Origin: Acetonema longum DSM 6540
GTDB taxonomy: Bacteria; Bacillota; Negativicutes; Sporomusales; Acetonemataceae
NCBI RefSeq assembly: GCF_000219125.1
Contig: NZ_AFGF01000066.1
Coordinates: forward strand, 1-47,695
Length of the DNA: 47,695 bases
Reading direction: 5' to 3'
Positions within the stretch are counted from its first letter, which is position 1. The number at the start of each line of letters is the position of its first letter. Of this stretch, positions 36,153-46,185 are shown piece after piece. The notes under the pieces were generated by a model that saw only the letters and a list, made by a program, of their open reading frames with translations, was not told the origin of the DNA and ran no database searches. Position numbers and translations under genes: made by a program.

Positions 36153-36428
36153 TTATTCACGCTCCGTTAACAAGGTCGGCACCATGGCAAATACTTCATC
36201 ATCTGCAATTAACCCTTCCTCCGCCAATGACAAATTGATGACAGCCATTTCCTGGTATCCTTTTTTCATCATATCCCTTACTGCTTTGCGCTTGCGATCT
36301 TCAATATATAGGCGCATCGCATCGCGAATAAACTGGCTGCGGCTTAATTTATCCATCGCAATAATCCCGTCCACTTCTTGCAGCAAGCTATTTGGAATAC
36401 TGATCATAATCCGTTTTAACTCCGCCAC
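36153..36428 (-). CDS. Ribbon-helix-helix antitoxin (EndoAI/MazE-like)
   Basis: 91 aa from GTG 36428, with GAGGGT just upstream. An N-terminal RHH ([36 protein letters not shown]) binds the operon promoter; the C-terminal part ([21 protein letters not shown]) matches the toxin-binding tail of B. subtilis EndoAI. Longer frames upstream would reach the promoter. Antitoxin precedes toxin, allowing coupled synthesis. Annotators may call it a CopG family protein. Confidence 0.93.
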   Translation of the reverse strand: MAELKRIMISIPNSLLQEVDGIIAMDKLSRSQFIRDAMRLYIEDRKRKAVRDMMKKGYQEMAVINLSLAEEGLIADDEVFAMVPTLLTERE

Positions 36429-36468
36429 ACCCTCACCCCCGTGATCTAAAAAAACATAGTATAGCACA

Positions 36469-36498
36469 ATTATATAATTTTCGATATACAAGTGTCAA
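36469..36498 (-). promoter_or_regulatory. mazEF promoter
   Basis: TTGACA (36493-36498) and TATAAT (36469-36474) on the minus strand with an 18-bp spacer, both consensus, 40 bp before the antitoxin start. Confidence 0.78.
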
Positions 36499-36564
36499 TG
36501 TATTGTCTATCATTTAGAGGCAGTGGTAAATATTATATTCCATTATATATCATTATGATCCGTC

Positions 36565-38166
36565 TTATTCAGTATACCTAATTTTGCCATGGGTTATTCT
36601 TGCGTTATACTTGCCTTTTCTGTGGCAGGCCATATGAATGGCCTGGGGAATCTCCGGCAAGATATCCCCGGCAGTCATGCCGATCATCCGTCCTCTCGCC
36701 GCCAGATCGCCGGCCAGCCCGTGGATATAAACACCGGCTACCGCCGCATCATGGCTGGATAACCCTTGGGCAATAAAGCCGGCAATGATACCGGTCAGCA
36801 CATCGCCGGTGCCGCCGGTGGCCAGACCGGGGTTACCGGTTGTATTCAGAAATATCTCTCCGTCAGGAAAGGCCACCACCGTGCAGGGACCTTTTAAAAC
36901 AACAATGCTTTGCCAGTCACTGGCAGCCTGCCGGGCAATAAAAATCCGCTCCTGGTTGACTTCCGCCACGCTCAGTCCGGTCAGCCGGGCCATCTCTCCC
37001 GAATGGGGCGTTAATACTGCCAAGCCGCCGGTTTCTTTCAGCAAAGCAGTATTGTCCACCATGGCGAACAATGCATCGGCATCAAGAACCAAGGGCTGTT
37101 CATTGCTTTTGACGATTTCCCGTACAGCCGTAAGAGTATCTTCATTGCGGCCCAGACCTGGCCCTATGGCTAAGACATCCGTTTGTTTTACCATCTGTTC
37201 CACATAGGGAATAGCTTTTACACCGATGGATCCACCCACAGTCTCCGGTAAGGGGCGGGTCATCACTTCGGTCAATTTTACCTCCATAATGTCATGCAGA
37301 CTGGCGGCTATACCCAGAGTAACCAACCCGGCGCCTGCCCTTATGGCGCCGGTTGCCGCCAAGGCGGCCGCACCGGTCATGCCCTGGGAACCGGCAATCA
37401 GAAGAACCCGGCCGCAGTCCCCCTTATGAGCCGTTACCGGCCTGACAGGCAAAATCCGCTGGATGTGCCCGGGCGTGGTAATATTCTGCCGTATCTCAGA
37501 ACTTTCCATCAAATGCCTCGGTATCCCAATATCGATGACTGAAATCTGTCCGGCATAAGCAGCACCCGGATGAATATACAGTCCCTGCTTGGGCAGACCG
37601 AATGTAACCGTATAGGCCGCCTTAACTGCCTTGCCGCTGATTTGCCCGGTATCGGCGTCCATACCGGTGGGAATGTCTACGGCAATCACCGTTTTTGCGG
37701 CGGCATTGATCAGGTCCACTGCCAGATTCATCTCTTCGCTCAACGGGCCATGAAAACCTGTTCCCAGCAAAGCATCCACCAGGCAATCAGCAAATGTGAC
37801 GGCAATGCCGGCCTTATCCCAATCCCGTTCGCCGGCTAATTCCAGAACATCAATTTCCATGCGCTGAATGGTCTCGAAATGCACCAAAGCATCACCGGTC
37901 AAGGTTTCTTTTTTTCCGACCAGACAAACCTTGACCTGGGCGCCCTGATTGACCAAGTGTCTGGCCGCCACAAAGCCGTCGCCGCCGTTATTGCCTTTGC
38001 CGGCGAAGATACAGATGCTTCTGTCTCTCACCGGCGAAATCCGCAGGGCAATCTGCCGGGCCAGTTCCCGTCCGGCATTTTCCATTAGGACCACACCGGG
38101 TATCCCGAATTCTGTTATAGCAGTCTGATCAATCAGACGCATTTCACTAGCCGTTACTGCCTTCAT
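36565..38166 (-). CDS. nnrD: Bifunctional NAD(P)HX epimerase/dehydratase
   Basis: 533 aa from ATG 38166 (GGGGAGG 8 nt upstream). N-terminal YjeF_N (NnrE epimerase, 1-215) with MENAGRELA and FAGKGNNGGDGFVAARHL; C-terminal YjeF_C (NnrD dehydratase, about 230-520), a ribokinase-like fold with LIAGSQGMTGAA, GPGLGR, LDADALFA, TPHSGEMARL and TGGTGDVLTG. It repairs hydrated NADH and NADPH. Overlaps acpS by 20 bp. Confidence 0.97.
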   Translation of the reverse strand: MKAVTASEMRLIDQTAITEFGIPGVVLMENAGRELARQIALRISPVRDRSICIFAGKGNNGGDGFVAARHLVNQGAQVKVCLVGKKETLTGDALVHFETIQRMEIDVLELAGERDWDKAGIAVTFADCLVDALLGTGFHGPLSEEMNLAVDLINAAAKTVIAVDIPTGMDADTGQISGKAVKAAYTVTFGLPKQGLYIHPGAAYAGQISVIDIGIPRHLMESSEIRQNITTPGHIQRILPVRPVTAHKGDCGRVLLIAGSQGMTGAAALAATGAIRAGAGLVTLGIAASLHDIMEVKLTEVMTRPLPETVGGSIGVKAIPYVEQMVKQTDVLAIGPGLGRNEDTLTAVREIVKSNEQPLVLDADALFAMVDNTALLKETGGLAVLTPHSGEMARLTGLSVAEVNQERIFIARQAASDWQSIVVLKGPCTVVAFPDGEIFLNTTGNPGLATGGTGDVLTGIIAGFIAQGLSSHDAAVAGVYIHGLAGDLAARGRMIGMTAGDILPEIPQAIHMACHRKGKYNARITHGKIRYTE

Positions 38167-38548
38167 CTGCAACACCTCCCCATAGTACGGCCTGCGCCGC
38201 CGCGTATTCCCTGGCGTGAGTCAAGGAAAGATGAATCTTGCTCACTCTCTGCTTTGCGGCCAGGGCTGCGAAAAAACCATGCAAGGAAATGACAGGCCTG
38301 CCATGAGGGTCTGACACGACCTCTACCTCAAGCCAGGTACCACCGCCGGACATGCCGGTTCCCAATGCCTTGAGCACCGCCTCCTTAGCAGCAAAACGGG
38401 CTGCGTAGGAAGCCGCCTTCTGAACTCCCCGGCCTTCGCAATACCTTTGTTCCTGTTCCGTAAAAATCCGTTTCACAAAAGCGTCCCGCCGGATGGCTGA
38501 ATCCATCCGGTCAACTTCCACTATATCAATTCCGATCCCCAGGATCAC
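38147..38548 (-). CDS. acpS: Holo-[acyl-carrier-protein] synthase
   Basis: 133 aa. GIGIDIVEVDRM at the N terminus, FTEQEQRYC, and RFAAKEAVLKALGTG; the Mg2+/CoA-binding Asp and Glu are present. It transfers 4'-phosphopantetheine from CoA to ACP. Start GTG 38548 after AGGTGA. First gene of the acpS-nnrD pair. Confidence 0.96.
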   Translation of the reverse strand: MILGIGIDIVEVDRMDSAIRRDAFVKRIFTEQEQRYCEGRGVQKAASYAARFAAKEAVLKALGTGMSGGGTWLEVEVVSDPHGRPVISLHGFFAALAAKQRVSKIHLSLTHAREYAAAQAVLWGGVADEGSNG

Positions 38549-38623
38549 ATTTTCACCTCAAACCCCTAGAAATATCTTTATTTCCTTAATCATAATCTAT
38601 TTCGGCACTCGTGGCAAATCCCC

Positions 38624-38673
38624 TTGTCGCAAAGCCGCGACAAAAAAGTCTGCTTTGCAGAGCTTCTTTCTGT
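38624..38673. repeat. Intergenic hairpins, including a diverged copy of the thiC-leader repeat
   Basis: TTGTCGC / GCGACAA hairpin (38624-38643), then TCTGC-TTT-GCAGA (38649-38661) followed by GCTTCTTTCTG. The second aligns with the 40-bp repeats at 32003-32082, with paired C-to-T and G-to-A changes that keep the stem. It lies between acpS and the motB terminator. Confidence 0.6.
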
Positions 38674-38718
38674 AAAAAAACTAGAGAGAACCTTGCGTGC
38701 CGCAAGGTTCTCTCTAGT
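38673..38718 (-). terminator. Strong terminator of motA-motB
   Basis: 18-bp perfect stem ACTAGAGAGAACCTTGCG / CGCAAGGTTCTCTCTAGT, 3-nt loop, followed on the minus strand by seven T. It begins 16 bp past the motB stop. Confidence 0.95.
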
Positions 38719-38734
38719 ATCGTCCAACTATTTC

Positions 38735-39508
38735 CTACGGTTGTTTATACTGGCGCATAATCAATATTTCCACACGCCGGTTTCTGGCCCGGCCTTCCGC
38801 TGTCGAATTATTGGATTCGGGACGGTACTCGCCATAACCGGTGGCGTTGAAGCGGGCAGGCTCCAGTTTCGCCTGCTGGGATAGAATATGGCGCATGAAA
38901 TTCAGAGCACGTTTGGAGCTCAATTCCCAGTTGGAAGGAAATTCCCGGGTATTAATGGGGATCGTATCAGTGTGTCCGGCAATCGTCACTTTTTGGGGCA
39001 GCGCCACTAGCATTTTAGCAATCTCAGCGCCCAGCCGCCGTGCTTCCGGCCGAAGATCGGCACTGCCTGACGGAAACAAAGCCGTATCGCGAATGCGCAG
39101 CATCAACCCATCCCCGGTTAACATGGTTTTCAAATCTTCACTCAGGTTATTTTCCGTAATATACTGATCCAGATTCTGCTTCAGTTCTAACAGCTGCACA
39201 GTTTCCCGCATATACAACCGTTCTTTGGCATCGCCGCCCAGAGGAGCCAGGCTTTCGATTTTACTGGGGGCAGGCATGCCGGGAATAATTTGGGGCCCGG
39301 TCCGGGTATGTTCAAAAATAGAATTATTGCCGCCGAACGCCATACCCAACGATTGACTGATAGCGTCCAATTTTTTCTGATCAATCTGTGAGGAAGAATA
39401 TAAAACGATAAACAATGCCAGCAGCAGAGTCATAATATCGGCGTAAGGGATCAGCCAAGACTCATCCGCATGCTCTTCATGGGGTTCAACATGTTTTTTT
39501 CTGGCCAT
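38735..39508 (-). CDS. motB: Flagellar motor stator protein MotB
   Basis: 257 aa. Short basic cytoplasmic N terminus, one transmembrane helix (WLIPYADIMTLLLALFIVLYSSSQ) with the proton-binding Asp24, then a plug/linker and a C-terminal OmpA-like peptidoglycan-binding domain (VTIAGHTDTIPIN, NWELSSKRALNF, GYGEYRP). The Asp and residues around it suit a proton stator. It is 4 bp after motA. Confidence 0.96.
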   Translation of the reverse strand: MARKKHVEPHEEHADESWLIPYADIMTLLLALFIVLYSSSQIDQKKLDAISQSLGMAFGGNNSIFEHTRTGPQIIPGMPAPSKIESLAPLGGDAKERLYMRETVQLLELKQNLDQYITENNLSEDLKTMLTGDGLMLRIRDTALFPSGSADLRPEARRLGAEIAKMLVALPQKVTIAGHTDTIPINTREFPSNWELSSKRALNFMRHILSQQAKLEPARFNATGYGEYRPESNNSTAEGRARNRRVEILIMRQYKQP

Positions 39509-39512
39509 CTCA

Positions 39513-40292
39513 TCACTCCGCTTTCCGCTTCAAAGCACTGCGATCCGCCTGAGGAATGAATACCAGCAATTTCGCCTCAATAGCCATCGGTGAATCGCCT
39601 GCCTGCAGTGATAAAATCCCCTCAATCATCATCCGCTTGATTTCCGCTTCCCGTTTCGACATCATTTTGAGTTTATTGGCGAAGGGATTCCATAATACGT
39701 AACCGGTAAAAATACCGAGCAAAGTAGCAACAAAGGCTGCGGCAATGGAGTGCCCCAGTACTTCGATATTATCCAGGCTGCCCAAAGCGGCAATCAAGCC
39801 GACAACCGCGCCCAAAACCCCCAGGGTCGGAGCGTAAGAACCGGCCTGAGAAAATATCAACGCTCCCAGTCGGTGCCGTTCTTCCATAGCCTGTACTTCG
39901 GCATCCAGAACATCATGGACAAATTCCGGATCCATACCGTCAATGACCATGCTCAAACCATTTTTTAAGAAAGTATCTTCCACCTCATTCAGGCGGCCTT
40001 CCAAAGCCAGGATTCCTTCACGGCGAGCTGTTTGCGACAATTCAACAAACAAAGGCAGTAATTGTGTCTTGGGAACCAGTTGCTGATCCCTGAATAATTG
40101 CTTCATTAGCACTGGGAATTTCATGACTTGTTGCATAGGGAATGCATTTAATATACAAGCGACTGTCCCTGCAATAATAATTAAAAAAGCAGCCGGGTTA
40201 TTTAAGGCGGACAAGCTCGCTCCCTTTAGTACCATCCCGGTACCAACTGCCCCTACTCCAACGATTACGCCGATTAGTGTTGACTTTTCCAA
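39513..40292 (-). CDS. motA: Flagellar motor stator protein MotA
   Basis: 259 aa with four transmembrane helices; the cytoplasmic loop carries the charged residues that contact FliG (REGILALEGRL; region 90-140). TM3/4 has the APTLGVLGAVVGLIAAL signature. Start is TTG 40292 with AGGGGG 8 nt upstream. Two-gene operon with motB, ended by a strong terminator. No other flagellar genes are in the window. Confidence 0.96.
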   Translation of the reverse strand: MEKSTLIGVIVGVGAVGTGMVLKGASLSALNNPAAFLIIIAGTVACILNAFPMQQVMKFPVLMKQLFRDQQLVPKTQLLPLFVELSQTARREGILALEGRLNEVEDTFLKNGLSMVIDGMDPEFVHDVLDAEVQAMEERHRLGALIFSQAGSYAPTLGVLGAVVGLIAALGSLDNIEVLGHSIAAAFVATLLGIFTGYVLWNPFANKLKMMSKREAEIKRMMIEGILSLQAGDSPMAIEAKLLVFIPQADRSALKRKAE

Positions 40293-40642
40293 GCTATAAA
40301 CCCCCTAGATTTTGCATCTAATAATGTGGGACTATTCCATCGCTTACCGGTCCACTCAATTCTATTCTTAAGTATAGCAGAATTGCCGGTAAAACCCATA
40401 GGCACAATGTCCCAAGCAGCTGAGATTTTTGACGCTATTTGCCAAAACAGGAGCATATACTATTTCTATTCTAAAATTCTCCAAAACCTTGCTATATCCT
40501 CCCTGATTTGACATATTTCCTCCGAAAGTGATAAAAAATAAAATGTTAACAGTTTATCATCAATATAATTGCGGGTATAAGTCTTGCGCCGCGAGGAAAT
40601 CATAAGCAGGTAAACCACCGAACATGCGGAGGGATGATTTCA
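40293..40642. other. Divergent intergenic region between motA and the SPE-repeat gene
   Basis: 350 bp. The only promoter-like pair I see is TTGACA (40508-40513) with TAAAAA (40532-40537) rightward, 18-bp spacer, weak -10. No flagellar sigma-D-type promoter was recognised upstream of motA. No gene or structured element is evident. Confidence 0.35.
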
Positions 40643-41095
40643 TTGGTTAAACGTTTATCTACCTGGATTGTAGGAGGATTATCCGTCGGCGCTGTCATCA
40701 GCGTTGTCGGTTGGTATTTCCTGTCTTATCAGTTACAGCTCAATCTGGTGAATTCCCGACAAATCAACGATCAGTCGGCAATTACCTCAATTGTGGAAAC
40801 CAGCATTCATAATCCCGAAGTACAGACCATCCTGCGCAGCCAGATACTGCGCTATTTAAAATCGCCGGAGGGCAAAGCCAGTTTGGCGGAAATGATGCGA
40901 TCACCGGAAATGAAGAAAACCCTGGCCGAGAATATTCAGTCGCCGGAAATGCGCCCGGCTATTCTAAATATGCTGCAGGAGCCTGAGTTTAAAGACTCAC
41001 TGCTGAAGATCATCCAGGATACGCCGGAAATGCGGGTACTAAAACTGCTTAATGCGTCAGTCGAATGGAATGAAGACTATATGGAGAAACGCTGA
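40643..41095 (+). CDS. Membrane-anchored protein with SPE repeats, unknown function
   Basis: 150 aa from TTG 40643, with GGAGGG 9 nt upstream; ATG 40634 abuts that site and is less likely. One N-terminal membrane anchor (WIVGGLSVGAVISVVGWYFL) is followed by a hydrophilic helical region. The C-terminal half holds four or five imperfect units of about 14-16 residues, each beginning near (S/E)PE: KSPEGKASLAEMM, RSPEMKKTLAENI, QSPEMRPAILNML, QEPEFKDSLLKII, then DTPEM. No family recognised. I considered GerD-like sporulation proteins but cannot show it. Alone on the plus strand, with a strong terminator. Confidence 0.75.
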   Translation: MVKRLSTWIVGGLSVGAVISVVGWYFLSYQLQLNLVNSRQINDQSAITSIVETSIHNPEVQTILRSQILRYLKSPEGKASLAEMMRSPEMKKTLAENIQSPEMRPAILNMLQEPEFKDSLLKIIQDTPEMRVLKLLNASVEWNEDYMEKR

Positions 41096-41144
41096 AGCCT
41101 GTTCCGGATTCAAGACAGCAGATAAAAAATACAGCATAGCAGCC

Positions 41145-41172
41145 AAAAAAGAGCGGCGACCCGCTCTTTTTT
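41145..41172 (+). terminator. Bidirectional terminator between the SPE-repeat gene and moeA
   Basis: AAAAAAGAGCGG / CCGCTCTTTTTT, 12 bp perfect, CGAC loop. Confidence 0.93.
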
Positions 41173-41187
41173 TATCTGCCGATATGC

Positions 41188-42411
41188 CTAACGCACAACC
41201 CCTTCCGCCAACAGTTCGATATCCACTTCACTGCCGGATGCTAAGGGAGGAGTACCTGTCGGAATCACAATGAGGCAGTTAGCCCCCATGGCGGATTTCA
41301 GCATGCCATTTCCCTGGTAATGTAAAGGTTCCACCAGCATCGCCTTGCCGTCCTGCCACCAGTAAGCCCAGACAAAACGCCGGGCCTCACTGCTTTTGCA
41401 AAAATCCCGGGCCAAAGTGGCCCGAATCTTAGGACGCTGCCAGCGCTGCCTCCCCCCCATCTTTAAAAGAACCGGGCGGATTAAGGTTTCAAAAGAAATG
41501 CTGGCCGCAGCCGGATTGCCGGATAATCCGATAAACATTTTTCCGGACTTCACCCCGGCCAAAACAGGCATGCCTGGCTTGATGCTGACCTTTTCAAACA
41601 AAATGTCAATACCTAAGCGGGCAAACACTTCGCCAATCAGGTCATAGTCGCCCACCGAAGCACCACCGGTTGTAATCGTCATGTCACATGCCGGAGCCGC
41701 GGCGATAACACTCGCAATCGCCTCCACCTCATCCCGGGCTTGCCCTAAAAAAGCAGGCCGCCCCCCGGCATTCTCCACCTGGCCGCTTAGCATATAACTG
41801 TTGGAGTTGCGGATTTTGCCCGGCGCAAGAGGCATATCAGGCGATACAAGTTCACTGCCGGTTGCCAGCAAGGATACTTTAGGCTTTTTATAAACCAGCG
41901 GACAGGCTTTCCCCAAAACAGCCAGCATTCCCATGACCCCGGCGTTAATAACCGTACCCGCCTGAATCACTTCCTCGCCGGCGGCTATCTCTTCCCCGGC
42001 GCGGCAAATATTTTGATCGATCCCGCCGCCAGCAAAAATACGCACCATACCATCAGCAAAGTCCGTGTCTTCCACCCTTACGACACCGGTAGCCCCGGAT
42101 GGCAAGGGCGCACCGGTCATGATCCGGCAAGCCGTGCCGGAGGTTATGACAGCGCGGGATACGCTTCCCGCAGCAATCATATCGATTTGCCGCAAAACGA
42201 CGGGTGAATCCGGCCGTGCCGCTTGCACATCCGCCGCAATCACAGCATATCCGTCCAGAGGCGACCGGTCAAAGGGCGGAAAATTCAGCTCCGCTGTAAC
42301 TGTCTCCGCTAAAACCCTTTGTGAACACTGCGCCAGCGGCAATACTTCGGTTCCCAGCGTTTGTACCATATCCAACAGCATTTTTTGCGCAGCTTCCAAT
42401 TGTATCGTCAC
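41188..42411 (-). CDS. moeA: Molybdopterin molybdotransferase MoeA
   Basis: 407 aa from GTG 42411 (AAGGAGAGG 6 nt upstream), the usual MoeA length. Signatures: PPFDRSPLDGYAV, GTACRIMTGAPLPSGATGVVRVED, TGSEL, TTGGASVGDYDL and GLSGNPAAA, with a C-terminal MoeA domain IV. It inserts molybdate or tungstate into the pterin, as needed by formate dehydrogenases and other Mo/W enzymes of acetogens. No other moa/mob genes nearby. Confidence 0.96.
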   Translation of the reverse strand: MTIQLEAAQKMLLDMVQTLGTEVLPLAQCSQRVLAETVTAELNFPPFDRSPLDGYAVIAADVQAARPDSPVVLRQIDMIAAGSVSRAVITSGTACRIMTGAPLPSGATGVVRVEDTDFADGMVRIFAGGGIDQNICRAGEEIAAGEEVIQAGTVINAGVMGMLAVLGKACPLVYKKPKVSLLATGSELVSPDMPLAPGKIRNSNSYMLSGQVENAGGRPAFLGQARDEVEAIASVIAAAPACDMTITTGGASVGDYDLIGEVFARLGIDILFEKVSIKPGMPVLAGVKSGKMFIGLSGNPAAASISFETLIRPVLLKMGGRQRWQRPKIRATLARDFCKSSEARRFVWAYWWQDGKAMLVEPLHYQGNGMLKSAMGANCLIVIPTGTPPLASGSEVDIELLAEGVVR

Positions 42412-42513
42412 AAGAAACCTCTCCTTCAACCGCAGCAAGCCATTTACTACATATACTATGGCTATTCGCCTGCAAGCTGGAGAATCCTGCCGGTCTCTTT
42501 CCACCAGGCGGTA

Positions 42514-44614
42514 TTATGTGTGAATGCCGGCCAGCAGCCGTTCTAAATCTCTCACACTGGTAACCGGCCGCTGACAGGAAAATTTATGGCAAACATACGC
42601 CGTCGCCAATCCGTCCAACCGGTCTCTGCCCGTAACATGAGGCGCTGTATGCCGTAAAGTTTCGGCCTGGTCCGGGCTGTTCAGAACCAGGACAACCTCC
42701 GGCATATAATACTTGCGGGCCTGTTTCAAAAGCGACACAGTCGCGATATCGTCCTTCACCCCGGCGATGATGATATTTTGAGGCGGCATTAGATAATAGT
42801 CAAAAGCCATCAGAAAAAAGGTGAAAGCCCGCGGCGCCTGGGAGACCTCCCCCGCAAAATATTCAAACAATCTTTCCACAACCGTCAGCAGATCCGCATC
42901 TTCGGTAATCCGGGCCAGCCGCAGCAGGGCATAAGCCGCAGCCGAATTACCGGAAGGAGTGGCGCCGTCATAAATTTCTTTTGGCCTGCTAATCAGTTTT
43001 TCTGCATCCGATCCGGTAAAAAAGAAACCGCCTTGTTTTTCGTCCCAAAACAGCTCCACCATATTCCCGGCCAGCCCCTTGGCCATTTCCAGATAAGCGG
43101 CACTCAAAGTAGTCTCATAGAGTTCGATAACCGCCCAGAGCAGATAGGCATAATCGTCAAGATAAGCCAAATATGCGGATTCCCCGGCCCGGTGCCGGGC
43201 CAGCAGCCTGCCGTCCTGTCTGGTAAGATGAATCTCAATGAAATTTAGGGCCTGAGAGGCGGCGAACAGGTACTGCGGTTTATCCAGGACCCGCGCTGCC
43301 TTGGCCAAAGCAGCGATCATCAATGCGTTCCAGGAAGTGAGAACTTTGTCATCCTTAAAGGGATGCACCCTCTGATTCCGCAGTTCACGAAGCTTTTCCC
43401 GTCCATCCTGCAGCATGGCTTGGAACTCATCCGGTTTCATGCCGACTTTCGCGGCGTATTCGCCAGGCTCTCGCCCGATGGTGTGCAAAATGCTGCTGCC
43501 AGCATCAAAATTTCCTTCCGCCGTCACATGGTAATAATCGGCAAAGATCGTCCCCTGGGTCCACCCCAAGGCACGCAGGATTTCTTCTTTCGTCCAGAGA
43601 TAAAACTTGCCTTCTTCGCCTTCGGAATCGGCGTCTTCCGCCGAATAAAACCCTCCCGCCGGACCGGTCATGTCCCGCTGGACATAAGCGATGATCTCCT
43701 CGGCCACTTGGGCGTATTCTTTGTTGCCGGTGGCCTGAAACGCTTCGGCGTAGATATAGCATAACAAGGCATTATCGTAGAGCATTTTTTCAAAATGCGG
43801 CACCAGCCACTGATGATCTACCGAATAGCGGGCAAAGCCAAAACCCAGATGATCATAAATCCCGCCCCGTCGCATGGACTGCAGAGTTTTTTCCACCATG
43901 TCCATGGCTTTTGCTTCACCGGTATGCCGCCAATACCGCATCAAAAACAACAGATTGTGAGGAGTCGGAAACTTAGGAGCCGAGCTGAATCCCCCATACT
44001 CACTGTCAAAATAACGGGCTAGTCCATGAAAAGCCGCATGAACCTGCTCTTCACTCAGCAGACTGTAGGGCGATCCGGGTTCCCGTGCGTCGATTGACTT
44101 TAGAATCTCCTCAGCATAATCATTCAGGCTATCCCGCTGCTGCCGCCACTGCTGGCTCAGAGCCGTCAGAATTGCCATTAATCCCGGCCTGCCCCATTTA
44201 CTATTCTTGGGAAAATAAGTCCCGGCAAAAAAGGGGCTTTTATCCGGCGTCATCATAATCGTCAGCGGCCATCCGCCTTGCCCGGTCAGGGCTTGGCACA
44301 CTTGCATGTATATATGGTCTACATCAGGACGCTCTTCCCGGTCGACTTTGATGGCGATGTAATCCTGATTGAGCAAATCCGCTACTTCCTGATCCTCAAA
44401 GGACTCCCGCTCCATAACATGGCACCAATGGCAAGTTCATCAATGCAAGTCGTCAGCTATACCCAACAGAGAGGAATATCGGCTTATCCTCGGCCTTTGC
44501 TCTTGCAAAGGCATCTGAGCCCCACGGGTACCAATCCACAGGATTATAAGCGTGTTGCAGCAGATAAGGCGATTTCTCGTTTACCAATCTATTGGGTATT
44601 TTATCTAATAACAT
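42514..44614 (-). pseudogene. Thioredoxin-domain DUF255 (YyaL-type) gene, broken at its CxxC motif
   Basis: DUF255 proteins are about 640-700 aa, with an N-terminal thioredoxin-like domain and an (alpha/alpha)6 glucosidase-like domain. Here ATG 44614 gives 53 residues ([17 protein letters not shown] to PIFLSVGYS) ending at TGA 44453-44455. The rest resumes one frame away with TCHWCHVMERESFE (44436 leftward) and continues to 42514 without interruption. The break is a 19-nt insertion at 44437-44455; removing it restores SVGYS-TCHWCH exactly. The inserted sequence ends in an imperfect copy of what follows (ACTTGCATTG, then ACTTGCCATTG). An ORF from an internal ATG (44415, 633 aa) could still be made, but without CHWC. 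The integrase gene starts 20 bp away, so a link is suspected. Confidence 0.85.
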
Positions 44615-44633
44615 GCACGACCACCCCCTCTCC

Positions 44634-46151
44634 TTATTTGAAATCTATTTTTACATCGATAGTGTTTCCCTCACGCAGGTAAACAATGCTTTCAATAACG
44701 GTCTTATATAGGTCGTTACGCTGCACATGATCGGTCATTGTCCTGATATTTTTAAGAAAAATTATCAGGTTTTGCTTACGTTCCTCATCGGTTACACTTC
44801 GATCGGATTGGTAAATTTTCCCCATTTCGTATAATTCATTTTCGGTTTGACCAATAAGCTTTTGCCATTTTCTTTTTCTTGTTTGCCATTCTTCACGATT
44901 ATAATCTCCAAGTTCATAAGCATCATTAACTGTTTCCAGTGCTTTTTTATATTTTTGAAGCAGGTTTTCAAGTTCGCTGATTTCTACTTTAATACGATCG
45001 GACTGTTGGGAGTCTACAGGTTCACTGCTATTTATAATTTCGCTCTGATACTTTGATATCTCCTTCAAAACAATTTCTTCCAAAGCATCTGACAAAATGC
45101 CGCTGTTTTTACATTTATTCCCCAGGGGGTCTGTGTACCAACAGGGTCTAACATATGCATTGCCATCAACTAAATGGAGAGTGAGGATATGTCCACATTT
45201 AGCGCACTTGACAAGCCCCGTGAATACATGGGATTGCTTCCGGCTTCTTGTGGGAATCTTTTTTCTGCTGCTTAGGACGGCAACAATACGATCATGTTCT
45301 TCTTTAGTTTTCACAGCTTCATGGCAATTCTCAACAATAGTCCATTCACTTTTAGGGATCGCTTCATAATTTTTAGCATTAGGGCGTTTATGTTTGTGTC
45401 CACTACCTCTTGTCTTGTTGCTAATAATCTGTCCTAGATGTGTTTCATCAACTAAAAGCCTATATATAGTAATAGCACTCCAATAATTACCCCTTCGGGT
45501 AAAAATCCCTCTTTGATTCAGGCTTTCAGCTATTTTCTGAGTTGAAATTCCCGATAATGCTTTTTCTATCATTTCACGATATATGGGTAATCTTTCATCA
45601 TTAACAACAAGGCCTTTTTCATTATACTTATCACGATAACGCTGATATACATAAGGGAATGCAGGTATGCCATTTGTCCAATCACCACGCCTGGCACCGA
45701 CGACCTTCCCCTGCCGTAAACGCTTAGTAATCATTTTGTATTCTTGCCTGGCAAAAAAACCTTTTAGGTCAGCATATGTATCATCTATATCGTTATTAAG
45801 ATCATAAATCTTATCAGGCGTAATAATAAGCGTTTCTGACTTTTGAAATGCTTTTTTAATCCGATCTTGTTCTCCAAGGTCGCCGCGCCCCAGCCTATCG
45901 TATTCAACAACACAAACAGCGTCATATATCCCGTCTTCAACCTCTTTTAAAAGCTTGGAGATCTTAGGACGCATATCAATACTATCTGAGGTCCCAACTT
46001 CTATATATTCAACGTATTTAAAACCGTTTTTAATACACAATTCGGTGAGTATCATCCGATGCTTTTCCAGATCTTCCATGCTTTCAGCACGAGACTTTCT
46101 AAGATAGTTTGCAACATAGCAAATATCATATCTTCGGTTTTCTAAGATCAT
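44634..46151 (-). CDS. Large serine recombinase (TndX-like integrase)
   Basis: 505 aa from ATG 46151 (AGGTGGTGA 7 nt upstream). Resolvase catalytic domain 1-150, nucleophile Ser20 in [17 protein letters not shown]; recombinase domain (about 165-285; [18 protein letters not shown]); zinc ribbon with CAKCG and a later C-x8-C pair; and a long coiled coil (about 380-450) typical of large serine integrases. It excises and integrates elements at a short att site without host factors. Transcribed towards the host DUF255 gene; divergent from the RHH gene. Confidence 0.95.
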   Translation of the reverse strand: MILENRRYDICYVANYLRKSRAESMEDLEKHRMILTELCIKNGFKYVEYIEVGTSDSIDMRPKISKLLKEVEDGIYDAVCVVEYDRLGRGDLGEQDRIKKAFQKSETLIITPDKIYDLNNDIDDTYADLKGFFARQEYKMITKRLRQGKVVGARRGDWTNGIPAFPYVYQRYRDKYNEKGLVVNDERLPIYREMIEKALSGISTQKIAESLNQRGIFTRRGNYWSAITIYRLLVDETHLGQIISNKTRGSGHKHKRPNAKNYEAIPKSEWTIVENCHEAVKTKEEHDRIVAVLSSRKKIPTRSRKQSHVFTGLVKCAKCGHILTLHLVDGNAYVRPCWYTDPLGNKCKNSGILSDALEEIVLKEISKYQSEIINSSEPVDSQQSDRIKVEISELENLLQKYKKALETVNDAYELGDYNREEWQTRKRKWQKLIGQTENELYEMGKIYQSDRSVTDEERKQNLIIFLKNIRTMTDHVQRNDLYKTVIESIVYLREGNTIDVKIDFK

Positions 46152-46185
46152 CGGATATTCACCACCTATGGTTAAAAGTTGGTGA

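Noticed and set aside
44430-44460. Simple sequencing error as cause of the DUF255 break
   Set aside because: A 19-nt insertion with a partial duplication is not a typical base-calling error, though assembly error cannot be fully excluded.
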